A stretch of DNA of 64,000 nt, taken from contig NZ_PXYI01000010.1 of NCBI RefSeq assembly GCF_003012735.1, positions 124,001-188,000 on the forward strand, in the 5' to 3' direction. The DNA is from Allosphingosinicella deserti (GTDB lineage Bacteria > Pseudomonadota > Alphaproteobacteria > Sphingomonadales > Sphingomonadaceae). A program made the translations under genes and the position numbers. The notes below the pieces were generated by a model that was given only the letters and a program-made list of their open reading frames with translations, was not told the origin of the DNA and did no database searches. How positions within the stretch are numbered: the stretch's first letter is position 1; every line of letters starts with the position of its first letter. This document shows positions 17,769 through 26,916 of the stretch, piece by piece.

Positions 17769-18627
17769 CCTTGGCCTCGTCGAGAGCGCTCTCGAGCTGC
17801 TGGAAAGTGGGGGCGTGATGCGAGGGGGTCATGCGCCGGGCGATCTCGATCGCGACCTGCGTCGGGATACCCTGGGCGTAACCGACGATCGCCGTCTTCA
17901 CGAGTTGATAGGGATGGCAATCGGAGTCGATCGTCTCCTTCAGCTTCGAGGCGAGCGGGCCGACGAAGCAGTAGGACAGAAGCACGCCGAGGAAGGTGCC
18001 GACGAGCGCGCCGCCGATCATCGCGCCGAGGATCTCGGTCGGCTGATCGATCGAGCCCATCGTCTTGATGACGCCGAGCACCGCGGCGACGATGCCGATC
18101 GCCGGCAGGCCGTCTGCCATCGTCTGCAGGGCGTGTTGCGGCAGCAGCTCCTCGTGATGGTGCCGATCGATGTCGTTCTCCATCGCTTCGGCGATCTGGT
18201 GCGGATCCTCGAAGTTGACGGTCATCATCCGCAGATAGTCGCAGATGAACTCGATCAGGTGGTGATCGGCGAGCAGGCGCGGATATTTGGAGAAGAGCGG
18301 GCTTTCGGCCGGTTCGTCGAGATGCTTCTCGATGCCGGTGGCGCCGCCCTTCCTGAAGGTGGTCAGCAAGCCGAACAGCAGAGCGAGCAGGTCGCGATAG
18401 TCGCCCTCGTTCCAGCGCCCGCCCTTGAACGAGCGCTTGATGCCCGCAAGGGCGCTCTTCGCGGTGCCGCCGGAATTGGCGACGAGGAAGGCACCCACCG
18501 AGGCGCCCGCAATGGCCATCATTTCGTGCGGCAGCGCGTGCAGCACGATGTCCATCTTGCCGCCGGAAATGATGAAACTTCCGAACACGCAGACGAGAAT
18601 GACGACGAAACCGATACCATTTAACAT
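17743..18627 (-). CDS. motA: Flagellar stator protein MotA
   Basis: A 294-residue proton-channel subunit with four transmembrane helices (about 2-25, 34-52, 170-190 and 203-225) and a large cytoplasmic loop. It carries the conserved Pro in GLPAIGIVAAVLGVIKTMG and the family end segment. It heads the 13-gene operon down to the PilZ gene. On the minus strand CTCTATAAAG about 35-40 bases upstream is a likely -10 region. Confidence 0.97.
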   Translation of the reverse strand: MLNGIGFVVILVCVFGSFIISGGKMDIVLHALPHEMMAIAGASVGAFLVANSGGTAKSALAGIKRSFKGGRWNEGDYRDLLALLFGLLTTFRKGGATGIEKHLDEPAESPLFSKYPRLLADHHLIEFICDYLRMMTVNFEDPHQIAEAMENDIDRHHHEELLPQHALQTMADGLPAIGIVAAVLGVIKTMGSIDQPTEILGAMIGGALVGTFLGVLLSYCFVGPLASKLKETIDSDCHPYQLVKTAIVGYAQGIPTQVAIEIARRMTPSHHAPTFQQLESALDEAKDELNAIPI

Positions 18628-18963
18628 TGAAGGTCCGATCAGGAGCTTGACTGTTTTACTTTATAGAGCGGGACAGCCGCTCCGGGTTCGATGCGCCGGA
18701 AATCTTCCGGTCTGCCGTCGCACCCTTCATTTCCGCCGAGGCTCCCAGGCGCTTGCGCACGTAAAAGTGCTTAATTCAGCGGCGGCGGACGGAAGCGGGC
18801 ACGCGGCTGCCGGGCCGCGCCCGGCCCGCTCACACCGCATACATGGTCGCATTATAGGAGCCGGTGCGTGCGCGCCGGTGGCCACCGGAAAAATTTGCCG
18901 GGCAAAACCGTCGGTTGCCGCGACCATCCTATGATGGGGGGGAAACGACCCGAGGAGTAATCA
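18628..18963. promoter_or_regulatory. Divergent motA / flaF control region
   Basis: 336 bp without a credible gene. It holds GGAAAAATTTGCC at 18887-18899, the same core found twice between flgC and fliN. It also has the 14-mer TCCTATGATGGGGG at 18927-18940, identical to that before fliN, with 40-42 bp between the two motifs in both places. For motA, CTCTATAAAG on the minus strand lies near 18655-18665. A small GCAC/GTGC hairpin lies near 18756-18770. Confidence 0.5.
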
Positions 18964-19326
18964 ATGTCGCTCGACGCCTATCGCCGCGTGCGTACGATCG
19001 CCGAAACCCCGCGCGCGCAGGAATATCGTCTGATGAGCCAGATCACCGGAGAGATGATCCACGCCCGCGATGCCGGCTTGAACGGCGCTGCGCTGGTTCC
19101 TTCCCTTCACCGCAATCGCCAGGCCTGGAGCACCTTCTCGTCGCTGTGCGCGGCGCCGGGCAACAAGCTGCCGACGGAACTTCGTGCGAGCATCATCTCG
19201 ATCGCGCTTTGGGTCGACCGCTACACCAGCGAAGTCGTCGCAGGTCGCGACAGCATTGAAGACCTCATCAGTGTCAACCGCGCAATCATCGACGGTTTGG
19301 CGAACGAAAACTTGCAGGCAGCGTAA
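18964..19326 (+). CDS. flaF: Flagellar biosynthesis regulator FlaF
   Basis: A 120-residue helical protein with the family pattern: MSLDAYRRVRTIAETPRAQE at the start, then ALVPSLHRNRQAW and ELRASIISIALWVDRYTSEV. FlaF of alphaproteobacteria acts with FlbT in flagellin translation and secretion. FlbT and flagellin, the usual neighbours, are absent. GAGGAG lies 6 bases before the ATG. Confidence 0.88.
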   Translation: MSLDAYRRVRTIAETPRAQEYRLMSQITGEMIHARDAGLNGAALVPSLHRNRQAWSTFSSLCAAPGNKLPTELRASIISIALWVDRYTSEVVAGRDSIEDLISVNRAIIDGLANENLQAA

Positions 19327-19411
19327 GGTATACCACAGTACGCTCTATAATCACCGATCGGGAGCCGCAGTGATCCTATAATCAGGTCAAACCAGTTCAG
19401 GGACGACCACG

Positions 19412-20788
19412 ATGATCACTGCGCGCTTCTGCATAGCCGCTTCGGGGGCTGCACTTCTTCTCGGCCAGCCGCTGGCGGCCAATGCCGGTCCTCTGCAGGA
19501 CGCGATCGGCGCCGGAGACGCCTGGAAGATCCGCGGCAGTTTTCGCAGTCGCACCGAGGTGATCGATGGGCAGTTTCGTCCGAACGTCGCGGAGAACGAC
19601 TTCTTCCAGTCGTTCCGCAGCACTCTGTTCGCGGAATATGACGCCGGCCCGGTCCGCTTCGGCGCCGAGGTGATCGACGCCCGCGGCTACGGCCAGGCCG
19701 ATAACAGCTCCGTCGGCACCGCCGAGATCAATCCGCTCGAGCTCGGCCAAGCCTATGTCGCCGTCGAGTTCGACGACAGGCTCGGACAGGGCTCCAAAGG
19801 CCTCGTCACCGCGGGGCGCTACACGCTCGCAATCGGCTCCAAGCGCCTGCTCGATTCCTATGGCGCGGGCAATCGCGTGCCGACCTATACGGGTATCAAT
19901 GTCGACTGGAAGAGCGCCGGCGGCGACCGCCTGATTGCCTTCTGGTCGATGCCGGATCTGCGCGAGCCGACCACGCTTCACGACATCCGTCACAATCGCG
20001 TGAAATGGGATCCGGAAACGATGGATCTCCAATTTTTCGGCGCCAGCTTCACCAAGGCGAACGTGCTCGGCGGCAGTGTCGAATTCTACGGCTACCGCCT
20101 GTGGGAAACCGATTCCGAAAAGCGTCCGACGATCGATCGCCACCTGTTCACGCCCGGCATGCGTTTCTCCCGTGCGCCCAAGACCTCGACGATCGATTGG
20201 GATCTGGAAGGCGCCTATCAACTCGGCGAAGTCCACGCGACCAAGTCCCCGACCGACATCCGCTTTCTCGACGTCTCGGCCTGGTTCGTGCACGCCGAGC
20301 TCGGCAAGAGCTTCGCCGGCGCCTGGTCTCCGCGCGTTTCGGTTCATTATGATCAGGCGAGCGGCGACACCGCCAATCCCAACACTTACACCCGCTTCGA
20401 TCCGTTGTTCGGCTCCCGCCGCACCGATTTCGGCCCCGTCGGCCTCTACGGTCCGGTCAACCGCGCCAACCTCATCTCGGGCGGTGTTCGGGTCGAGGCG
20501 GCGCCGACCAAGCGGCTCGATCTCGGACTGATGACGCGTGGCTTGTGGCTCGATTCCAGCACCGACAGCTTCGGCGTCACCGGCGTCCGTGATCGCACCG
20601 GGAACACCGGCACCTATGCCGGCACCCAGGCCGAAGCGCGCGTCCGCTATTGGCTGAAGCCCAAGGTGATCCGCCTCGACACGGCAGTCGCGTATCTGGC
20701 CAAGGGCAAGTTCCTGCGCGATGCCCCCAATGCTCCGGATACCGGCGACACCGTTTATGCCGGCTTCGATCTGACCGTCGACTTCTGA
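19412..20788 (+). CDS. AlgE-like alginate-export family outer-membrane porin
   Basis: A 458-residue secreted protein with a signal peptide (about 1-25, ending near ANAG) and a sequence of alternating short hydrophobic strands ending in Phe (LTVDF), as expected for an outer-membrane beta barrel. The pattern (RGSFRSRTEVIDGQFRPN, LGRYT-like strands) matches the alginate_exp porin family common in sphingomonads. No polysaccharide genes are nearby, so the substrate is open. Two TATAATCA sequences about 31 bp apart (near 19345 and 19376) may be tandem -10 elements. Confidence 0.8.
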   Translation: MITARFCIAASGAALLLGQPLAANAGPLQDAIGAGDAWKIRGSFRSRTEVIDGQFRPNVAENDFFQSFRSTLFAEYDAGPVRFGAEVIDARGYGQADNSSVGTAEINPLELGQAYVAVEFDDRLGQGSKGLVTAGRYTLAIGSKRLLDSYGAGNRVPTYTGINVDWKSAGGDRLIAFWSMPDLREPTTLHDIRHNRVKWDPETMDLQFFGASFTKANVLGGSVEFYGYRLWETDSEKRPTIDRHLFTPGMRFSRAPKTSTIDWDLEGAYQLGEVHATKSPTDIRFLDVSAWFVHAELGKSFAGAWSPRVSVHYDQASGDTANPNTYTRFDPLFGSRRTDFGPVGLYGPVNRANLISGGVRVEAAPTKRLDLGLMTRGLWLDSSTDSFGVTGVRDRTGNTGTYAGTQAEARVRYWLKPKVIRLDTAVAYLAKGKFLRDAPNAPDTGDTVYAGFDLTVDF

Positions 20789-20819
20789 TCGGCCGTTCCG
20801 TCCGATCAGAAGTTTAAAG

Positions 20820-20851
20820 AAAGGCGGCGGAGCAAGTCTTCGCCGCCTTTT
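20820..20851 (+). terminator. Terminator behind the porin gene
   Basis: A 10-bp stem AAAGGCGGCG/CGCCGCCTTT with an 11-base loop ends in a T tract. The A residues on the left make it usable in the other direction for the MFS gene too. Confidence 0.85.
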
Positions 20852-20920
20852 CTGCTGTCTGCTGCATCGGCGATCGAACGCGATTACGGCAATCCGAGGA
20901 GCCGCGTTTGACCCGCGCGA

Positions 20921-22501
20921 TCAGGCGCGGGCAAGTCTGGCCGCGGCGCGCTTTTGCCGGATGAAGCGGCGGGCGACAGCCGTTGCGGTGCGTGACGGGA
21001 CGCGGCCGGGTGCGCGGACCTCGCGCATCGGGGTACGCCGCCGCGCCTCGATCAGAGCCGCGGCTGGGAAGGCGACGCTGGCGCGCAGCCCTGCGACCGG
21101 GGAGGCGTTGCGGATGCCGCGCCGTGCGCTGTTCAACACGTGCACGATCATCTCGCGGGGCTGCACGGCGCCCTGCTCGGTCACCGCCGAAAGGCGGCGC
21201 AGCGCGAGAGCCCCCATGGCCGCGGAGATCAGGAAATAGAATTGCCACCAGCTGAAGGACAAGGCGACGACTTGAGCGACGCCGTCGGGGCTCGTCCAGG
21301 TGAGGCCGAAGTCCAGTCCACGCTGGGCGAAGAACGTGGCGAACAGACCCCCGATCAGCGGCGCCGCGCCGGCGGCGGCGGAGGTGATCAGCGAACTCGT
21401 CGCCATATAGACGTGCGCTTCCCCCTGCGGCGCCGCCTTCATGGTAATCGCGCTCGAGGCGAGCGCGACCCCGGCCGAGGCCATGCCCATCAGCACATGA
21501 AGGACGATCAGATAGGCGGAGCGGGCACCGGCATCGAGCTCGGGCACCAGCGCCATCGACGCGATGCAGGCGATGAAGCCCGGTGCGGCGACGGCGAGCA
21601 CGGTCTTGTTGGCGAAGCGGTCGGACAGCTCGCCCCAGCCGCGCAGAACCAGCAGATTGGCGAGCTGGCTGACGATGCTGAGCACGAGGACGAAACCGGC
21701 GGTGTAGCCTGCCTGCTCGACGAGGTAGACGGTGAAGAAGGGCAGCGCGAAGTTGACCGCGAACTGCCACGTCGCAAGGAAGCGGATGATCCGCCGGAAA
21801 TTGGAATCCTTGAGCGGCTTGGCGAGCAACGTCTTGAGGCTGCGCCGATGCGCCGGGCGGACCATCCTGGTTTCGGGTACCTGGGCAAGCTGCCAGGTGC
21901 TGATCAGGCTCGACAGGAAGCCCGCCGCATAGAGGCCGAAGAAGACTGTGCCGGCGGCGGCATAGCCGCGGCTGGCGAGTTCCAGCGCGCCGGCGGCCGC
22001 GGCGGTGCCGGCAGCGCCGAGCAGGGTCGCCCACACGGTGCGCCGCGCGAAGAACTTGCCGAGCGTCTCTGACGGCACGAGGTCGCGAATCCAGCTGTTC
22101 CACGAGCATCCGGCCACCGAGTTGAAGGCGCAATGCACCGTCTCGCCGATGACGAGCAGGGCCAATGCCACATTCTTGTCCGGCAGGAACGCCAGAGCGG
22201 CCATCAGCGGCAAAGCGAGGCGTGCGACGAACAGCGCGCCGATCGAAATCAGGCGTCGCGAGCTGGCGCGCTCCACCAGCAGGATGGCCGGTGCCTGGAG
22301 CAATTGGCAGAGGAACGGAATGGCCGCGAGGATCCCGATCACGGTCGGCGACGCGCCGAGAAACAGCGCGTAGGCAACCAGGACGACGCCGCTGTTGAGC
22401 GTGCCGACGATGGTCGCGAACGCCGCGTCGGCCATCAGTCGGTCGACGCCTCGGGAAAGTTCGTGCGGGCTCACGGAGCCGTGAGTTTGGGAAAGGCGCA
22501 T
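20921..22501 (-). CDS. MFS transporter
   Basis: A 526-residue membrane protein with about twelve hydrophobic segments between residues 25 and 425, and a basic cytoplasmic C-terminal tail of about 90 residues rich in Arg. The MFS loop motif appears as RGWGELSDRFANKTVL after the seventh helix. The substrate cannot be inferred; relatives are annotated only as MFS transporters. The gene stands alone. A palindrome at 22615-22630 lies about 115 bases upstream of its start. Confidence 0.85.
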   Translation of the reverse strand: MRLSQTHGSVSPHELSRGVDRLMADAAFATIVGTLNSGVVLVAYALFLGASPTVIGILAAIPFLCQLLQAPAILLVERASSRRLISIGALFVARLALPLMAALAFLPDKNVALALLVIGETVHCAFNSVAGCSWNSWIRDLVPSETLGKFFARRTVWATLLGAAGTAAAAGALELASRGYAAAGTVFFGLYAAGFLSSLISTWQLAQVPETRMVRPAHRRSLKTLLAKPLKDSNFRRIIRFLATWQFAVNFALPFFTVYLVEQAGYTAGFVLVLSIVSQLANLLVLRGWGELSDRFANKTVLAVAAPGFIACIASMALVPELDAGARSAYLIVLHVLMGMASAGVALASSAITMKAAPQGEAHVYMATSSLITSAAAGAAPLIGGLFATFFAQRGLDFGLTWTSPDGVAQVVALSFSWWQFYFLISAAMGALALRRLSAVTEQGAVQPREMIVHVLNSARRGIRNASPVAGLRASVAFPAAALIEARRRTPMREVRAPGRVPSRTATAVARRFIRQKRAAARLARA

Positions 22502-22614
22502 GGCAGACCGGACCGTGTATCGAGATGGAAAAAGGGCCGGTGCCGATCACGATCGCCCGGGCTGGCGGCTCAATAAGGCCACCGGCTACTTGCTTCGATT
22601 GCGGTAATTCACGT

Positions 22615-22630
22615 TAGGTAGTCGTACCTA
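22615..22630. promoter_or_regulatory. Palindrome upstream of the MFS gene
   Basis: TAGGTA-GTCG-TACCTA, flanked by CACGT on the left and ACGTG on the right. It resembles a dimeric operator and has no coding sequence around it. The binding protein is unknown; the FixL-like kinase gene ends 70 bases away. Confidence 0.4.
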
Positions 22631-22699
22631 CACGTGGCTGAATACTTCCGGTTTCCGCAGGACCGACGCGGTCCATTCTCCGTTGGTCGAGACGCTGCT

Positions 22700-24313
22700 T
22701 CAACGCGCAAGCGGCAAGGTGAAGGCGAAGGTCGTGCCCCCGCCCTCGTTCGGTATCGCGCGGATCTTGCCGCCATGCGCCTCGACGATGGTGCGGGAGA
22801 TCGACAGGCCGACGCCCAGGCCCGCTTTCTTGCTGGTCTCGAAGGGCGTGAAGAGCTTTTCCTCGAAATCCGGATCGATCCCGGTGCCGGTGTCGGAAAC
22901 CCGGACCTCGGCGGATGTCCCGTGCGGCACGACCGCGATGAGGAGCTCTCGGCGCGGCTGATCCGCCATTGCGTCGATCCCGTTGCGCACCAGATTGAGG
23001 ATCACCTGCTCGATCTGGATGCGGTCGACGCGCACCGGCGCGCTTTCAAGCTCGCGCCGGCATTCGATGCCGGAGCTGCTGGTGCCAATCAGGGCGATCC
23101 GAAGGCTTTCATCGACAATGTCGCGAAGATCGTGGATTTCGCGATTCTCGTTGCCGCGCCAGAGCATCGATCGAATGCGCCGGATGATCTCGCCGGCTCG
23201 GAGGATCGATGATCGCGCCTCTTCCAATGCCTCACCTGCCTCATCGGCGATCTCGGGCGCGCGCTGCACCAGCAGGCGGCCGACTCCGATCCAGTTGTTG
23301 GCCGCGGCGAGCGGCTGATTGAGCTCGTGGGCGAGAGTCGCCGCCATTGCACCCATCGCGCTGAGGCGCGAGACGTGGATCAGCTCGGACTGAAGCTGCT
23401 TCACCCGGGCTTCGGCCTCGATGCGCGGCGTGAGGTCGGTGATTGCACCGATCATCCTTGCGGCAACGCCATCCTCGCCGCGGACCAGATAGCCGCGCTC
23501 GTAGACATGCGAAAACGCACCATCGAGCCTCCGAAGTCTGTATTCCGCTTGCCAGCGATCGCCGCATGTCGACGCAAGGAACGCGTCCAGGCTCTCGGTG
23601 ATGTGGGCGCGGTCGTCAGGATGGATCGCCCGCCCCCACCACGCCAGCGACGCCTGAGCGGGTTCGCCACAATATTCCCGGATGGCGTCGTTCCACGTGA
23701 TCGTGCCGCTCGGGACGTCGAGATCGTAGATGAGGTCGTTGGTGGCGAGAGAGGCGAGCCGAGAGCGCTCCACCAGCCTGCGCAGCCGCGCCTCGGCATT
23801 GACCTGATCTTCCACGTCTTCGGTGAAGCCGTAGGTGTAGACGGTGCGTCCGGTCTCGTCCTGCCGGGTGAAGCCGCGGGTGCGAAGCCAGCGGTGGCGT
23901 CCGTCTTTCCGCAAACCGCGAAACCGGACATCGTAGTTGCCGCCCGTCCGGCGGGCCTTGCGGGCCGCCGCCAGATAGTGATCGGCATCTTCCGGGTGGA
24001 TGAAGTTCTGCCAGCCGCTGCCGAGCGCCTCTTCGTCGGGCCGCCCGGTAAGTTCGTGCCAGCTCTTGCTGATGCTCACGACGCGCTCTTCACCGTCGGC
24101 GATCCAGCAGATCTGCGGACTATGCTCCCACAGAAAGGCGAGATGATCACTGCGCGACTCCGCCGATTGCTCGAGCTCGGTCAGCGCATCGATGGCGGCG
24201 GAGATGTGCTCCTGGACGTGCTCCCCGGAACCGGCGTCGCCCTGCGCGCTCCGAAGAGCGCGCAGGGCGATCGTCAGCCGACGTCCAGCGTCGACGCTTT
24301 CGAAAAACGGCAC
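22700..24313 (-). CDS. FixL-like PAS sensor histidine kinase
   Basis: A 537-residue soluble kinase with two PAS domains (about 60-180 and 195-310; PAC motifs YDVRFRGLRKDGRHRWLR and EYRLRRLDGAF). A coiled linker, a HisKA-type dimer domain with the phospho-His in ATLAHELNQPLAAANNW, and an HATPase domain (NLVRNGIDAM, DTGTGIDPDF, GVGLSISRTIVEAHGG) follow. The HELNQPLAA type pairs with LuxR-type regulators of the FixJ group. No such regulator is adjacent. Neither PAS domain shows an obvious haem ligand context, so the signal is unknown. Confidence 0.9.
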   Translation of the reverse strand: MPFFESVDAGRRLTIALRALRSAQGDAGSGEHVQEHISAAIDALTELEQSAESRSDHLAFLWEHSPQICWIADGEERVVSISKSWHELTGRPDEEALGSGWQNFIHPEDADHYLAAARKARRTGGNYDVRFRGLRKDGRHRWLRTRGFTRQDETGRTVYTYGFTEDVEDQVNAEARLRRLVERSRLASLATNDLIYDLDVPSGTITWNDAIREYCGEPAQASLAWWGRAIHPDDRAHITESLDAFLASTCGDRWQAEYRLRRLDGAFSHVYERGYLVRGEDGVAARMIGAITDLTPRIEAEARVKQLQSELIHVSRLSAMGAMAATLAHELNQPLAAANNWIGVGRLLVQRAPEIADEAGEALEEARSSILRAGEIIRRIRSMLWRGNENREIHDLRDIVDESLRIALIGTSSSGIECRRELESAPVRVDRIQIEQVILNLVRNGIDAMADQPRRELLIAVVPHGTSAEVRVSDTGTGIDPDFEEKLFTPFETSKKAGLGVGLSISRTIVEAHGGKIRAIPNEGGGTTFAFTLPLAR

Positions 24314-24397
24314 CTTGCCCCCCGCAAGCCGATTGTGAATCTCGGCTCAACCATAAGCGGCGTCGCGGGCAATGTGCCAGAGATTCCTGAGCTGCGG

Positions 24398-24414
24398 CGT
24401 TTCAGGCTGAAACG
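24398..24414. promoter_or_regulatory. Perfect 17-bp palindrome upstream of the kinase gene
   Basis: CGTTTCAG-G-CTGAAACG lies about 85 bases before the kinase start and 41 bases behind the ftsZ stop. With a one-base centre it cannot fold into a hairpin, so it reads as an operator. The binding protein is unknown. Confidence 0.45.
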
Positions 24415-24455
24415 AATTTCCGCTCTGATCGCAGTGACGTAGCGTCAAAGTCTGT

Positions 24456-25928
24456 TCAAAGAGCCTGTTGCCGGACCAGCGGCCTCCGGCGGTAGACGCC
24501 AGGTTCTTCGGCCGCCGACGCCGGCTCCGGCGAGACCCGGCGTCCGCCGCGGGCGAGACCGGCCATCCGCTCGAACAGGCTGGCGCCGCGTCCCTCTTCC
24601 TTCGGATCGAGTCGCGATGCGGGCGCAGCGATCTTGCCCGGAGTGACCCACACGCGCTGGGCTTCCGCCTCGCGGATGATCCCGGGGGCAGCAGGTCCGG
24701 CGGGGGTCAGCGGACGATGCGCCGGCGGTGCGAACACGGACGTCTGCTGTGCCGGCGCCGTCGGAGCGGCCGAAACAGGATGAGCCTCCTCAAGCGGCGC
24801 CACTTGGGCGGCAGGGGCTTGGACGGCGCGCGAAGCGGGCGCGGGTTGCGGCTGGGGCGCCGGCTGCACCGCTTTGGGCGCCGGTGCCGGCGCCGGCCTG
24901 GCGGGAACGAAGCTCTTGGTAGGCGTGTGATCGGAGGCGCATTCCGGTGCGGCATCGGCCTGCACAATTGCGGCTTCGATGCCGGTGGCGACGATGGAAA
25001 CCCGGATCCGGCCCTCGAGCTCGGGGAGGAAGGAGGAGCCCCAGATGATGTCGGCATCGGGATCGACGACGTTCTTGATGTGGTTGGCGGCTTCGTCGAT
25101 CTCCATCAGGCGCATGTCGTCACCGCCCGTGATCGAGATGATCAGGCCCTTGGCGCCGTCGATCGCGCCGTCCAGCAACGGGTTGGCGATCGCTGCTTCC
25201 GCGGCTTCGATCGCGCGGTGCGGACCGCTGGCTTCGCCGGTGCCGAGCATCGCCTTGCCCATCCACGACATGATCGCGCGGATGTCGGCGAAATCGAGAT
25301 TGATCACGCCCGGCGTCATGATGAGATCGGTGATGCTGCGAACGCCATGCTCGAGCACTTCGTCGGCCATTCGGAACGCATCGCGGAAGGTGGTGTCGGG
25401 GCTGGCGACGCGGAACAGATTCTGGTTGGGAATGACGATCAGCGTGTCGACATTCTTCTTGAGCTCGGCGAGCCCCTGCTCGGCGGCCTGGCTGCGCTTA
25501 CGGCCTTCGAACGCGAACGGCTTGGTGACCACACCGACGGTGAGGATGCCCTTGGCGCGGGCGGCTGCCGCGATCACCGGGGCGGCCCCGGTGCCGGTGC
25601 CGCCACCCATGCCGGCGGCGACGAAGCACATATGGGCACCTTCCAGCGCATCCTCGATCTCGTCGAGCGATTCCTCGGCAGCTTTGCGGCCGACTTCCGC
25701 TTGGGCACCGGCACCGAGCCCCTGGGTGGCGCCGCGACCCAGCTGGATGCGGGTGTCGGCCGGAGACACGTTCAGCGCTTGGGCATCGGTGTTCGCGACG
25801 ACGAAATCGACGCCCTCGGCGCCGCCGCGGACCATGTTGGCGACGGCATTGCCGCCGGCGCCGCCGACTCCGATCACGCAGATGCGCGGGCAGAGCTGGG
25901 GATTCGGACGAGGATCGATGTCGAACAT
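24456..25928 (-). CDS. ftsZ: Cell division GTPase FtsZ with divergent C-terminal tail
   Basis: A 490-residue FtsZ. The GTPase domain (about 12-320) has [13 protein letters not shown], the tubulin signature [13 protein letters not shown] and the T7 loop [18 protein letters not shown] with its catalytic acid. Residues about 330-470 form a Pro/Ala-rich linker. The C-terminal peptide reads [14 protein letters not shown], not the usual DIPAFLRRQ form that binds FtsA. The neighbours are a CtrA-like regulator and a kinase, not ftsQ-ftsA, so it may be a second FtsZ, with the dcw copy elsewhere. AGAGGGA lies 8 bases before the ATG. Confidence 0.93.
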   Translation of the reverse strand: MFDIDPRPNPQLCPRICVIGVGGAGGNAVANMVRGGAEGVDFVVANTDAQALNVSPADTRIQLGRGATQGLGAGAQAEVGRKAAEESLDEIEDALEGAHMCFVAAGMGGGTGTGAAPVIAAAARAKGILTVGVVTKPFAFEGRKRSQAAEQGLAELKKNVDTLIVIPNQNLFRVASPDTTFRDAFRMADEVLEHGVRSITDLIMTPGVINLDFADIRAIMSWMGKAMLGTGEASGPHRAIEAAEAAIANPLLDGAIDGAKGLIISITGGDDMRLMEIDEAANHIKNVVDPDADIIWGSSFLPELEGRIRVSIVATGIEAAIVQADAAPECASDHTPTKSFVPARPAPAPAPKAVQPAPQPQPAPASRAVQAPAAQVAPLEEAHPVSAAPTAPAQQTSVFAPPAHRPLTPAGPAAPGIIREAEAQRVWVTPGKIAAPASRLDPKEEGRGASLFERMAGLARGGRRVSPEPASAAEEPGVYRRRPLVRQQAL

Positions 25929-26021
25929 GTCAAATTTCCCTCTGAGGGCGGGCCGCCGGAAGCGGCCGGATGAGGTCGAGGATCGGGGGCGTGCCGGCTG
26001 CGGCGTGCCCCGAAAGGCCGG

Positions 26022-26723
26022 TCAGGCGGCGAGGAGCCGGTGCTCCTGCTCCGGCTCGCGCAGCACATAGCCGCGGCCGCGCAGGGTGCCGATATAGCTT
26101 TCGCCGCTGGTCGAAACCGAGAGCTTCTTGCGCAGGCGGCAGATGTAGACGTCGATCACCTTGCTGATCGGCTCATCCATGTGGCCGTACACGTGATCGA
26201 GGAAGGTTTCCTTGGTGATCGGGCGGCCTTGGCGCAGGGCCAGCAGCTCGAGCACCGAATATTCCTTGGCAGTGAGATCGACGCGGGCGCCGTCGAGCTC
26301 GACCGTCTTGCCGTCGAGGTCGATGGCAAGACCGCCGACGCGAACGGTGCGGTCGGCATGGCCCGACGAGCGGCGAACCAGGGCGCGGAGGCGCGCGGCG
26401 AGCTCGCTGCGATGGAACGGCTTCACGACATAATCGTCGGCGCCATGACCGAAGGCCGAGACCTTGGCGTCGGTCGCCTCGACCGCGCTCAGCACCAGGA
26501 TGGGGGTCTTGACCTTGGCGCCGCGGATCTTCTTGATCAGATCGAACCCGTGAAGATCGGTGAGGTTGAGTTCGGTGACGATCACGCTGAATTCGAAGGA
26601 GCGGGCGAGATCGAGAGCGTCTTCGCCATCGGCGACCGCCTCGACATTGAATCCCTCGGCGCGCATCGACAATTCGATACGGTTACGCATCACGGCATCG
26701 GGCTCGACAACAAGTATACGCAT
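26022..26723 (-). CDS. CtrA-like response regulator with non-phosphorylatable receiver
   Basis: A 233-residue OmpR/CtrA-type regulator. The start MRILVVEPD has GAGGTG upstream; a longer frame has no support. The C-terminal winged helix (about 125-225) is close to CtrA (TAKEYSVLELLALRQGRPIT, IDVYICRLRKKL). The receiver keeps Ser and Lys (VLSA, VVKPFH), but the phospho-accepting Asp51 is Glu (VTELNLTDLHG) and the second acidic residue at position 8 is Pro. It ends in LLAA, like the AA degron of Caulobacter CtrA. It lies just upstream of ftsZ on the same strand. I read it as a CtrA paralogue not switched by phosphorylation at this site. Confidence 0.88.
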   Translation of the reverse strand: MRILVVEPDAVMRNRIELSMRAEGFNVEAVADGEDALDLARSFEFSVIVTELNLTDLHGFDLIKKIRGAKVKTPILVLSAVEATDAKVSAFGHGADDYVVKPFHRSELAARLRALVRRSSGHADRTVRVGGLAIDLDGKTVELDGARVDLTAKEYSVLELLALRQGRPITKETFLDHVYGHMDEPISKVIDVYICRLRKKLSVSTSGESYIGTLRGRGYVLREPEQEHRLLAA

Positions 26724-26916
26724 CTTGCACCTCTGGGATCGACTTGTTTCTGGAGGAGCCCGACCCGGCTGGTCGATCACTCCCGATGAGGTGCTAGATG
26801 CCTTTTCAGCCGTTAACGGGTAAGCGCGGAAATCTACTCTAAGGGGTAGTGCGTACACTGCTGGCGGGGCTCGCGCGGGGCCGCTAAGCGGAGCCTGGAC
26901 CAACAAGGAAGCTTAT

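Noticed and set aside
18727-18927. A 66-codon frame in the motA-flaF gap
   Set aside because: No ribosome-binding site, and it covers the shared flagellar motifs.
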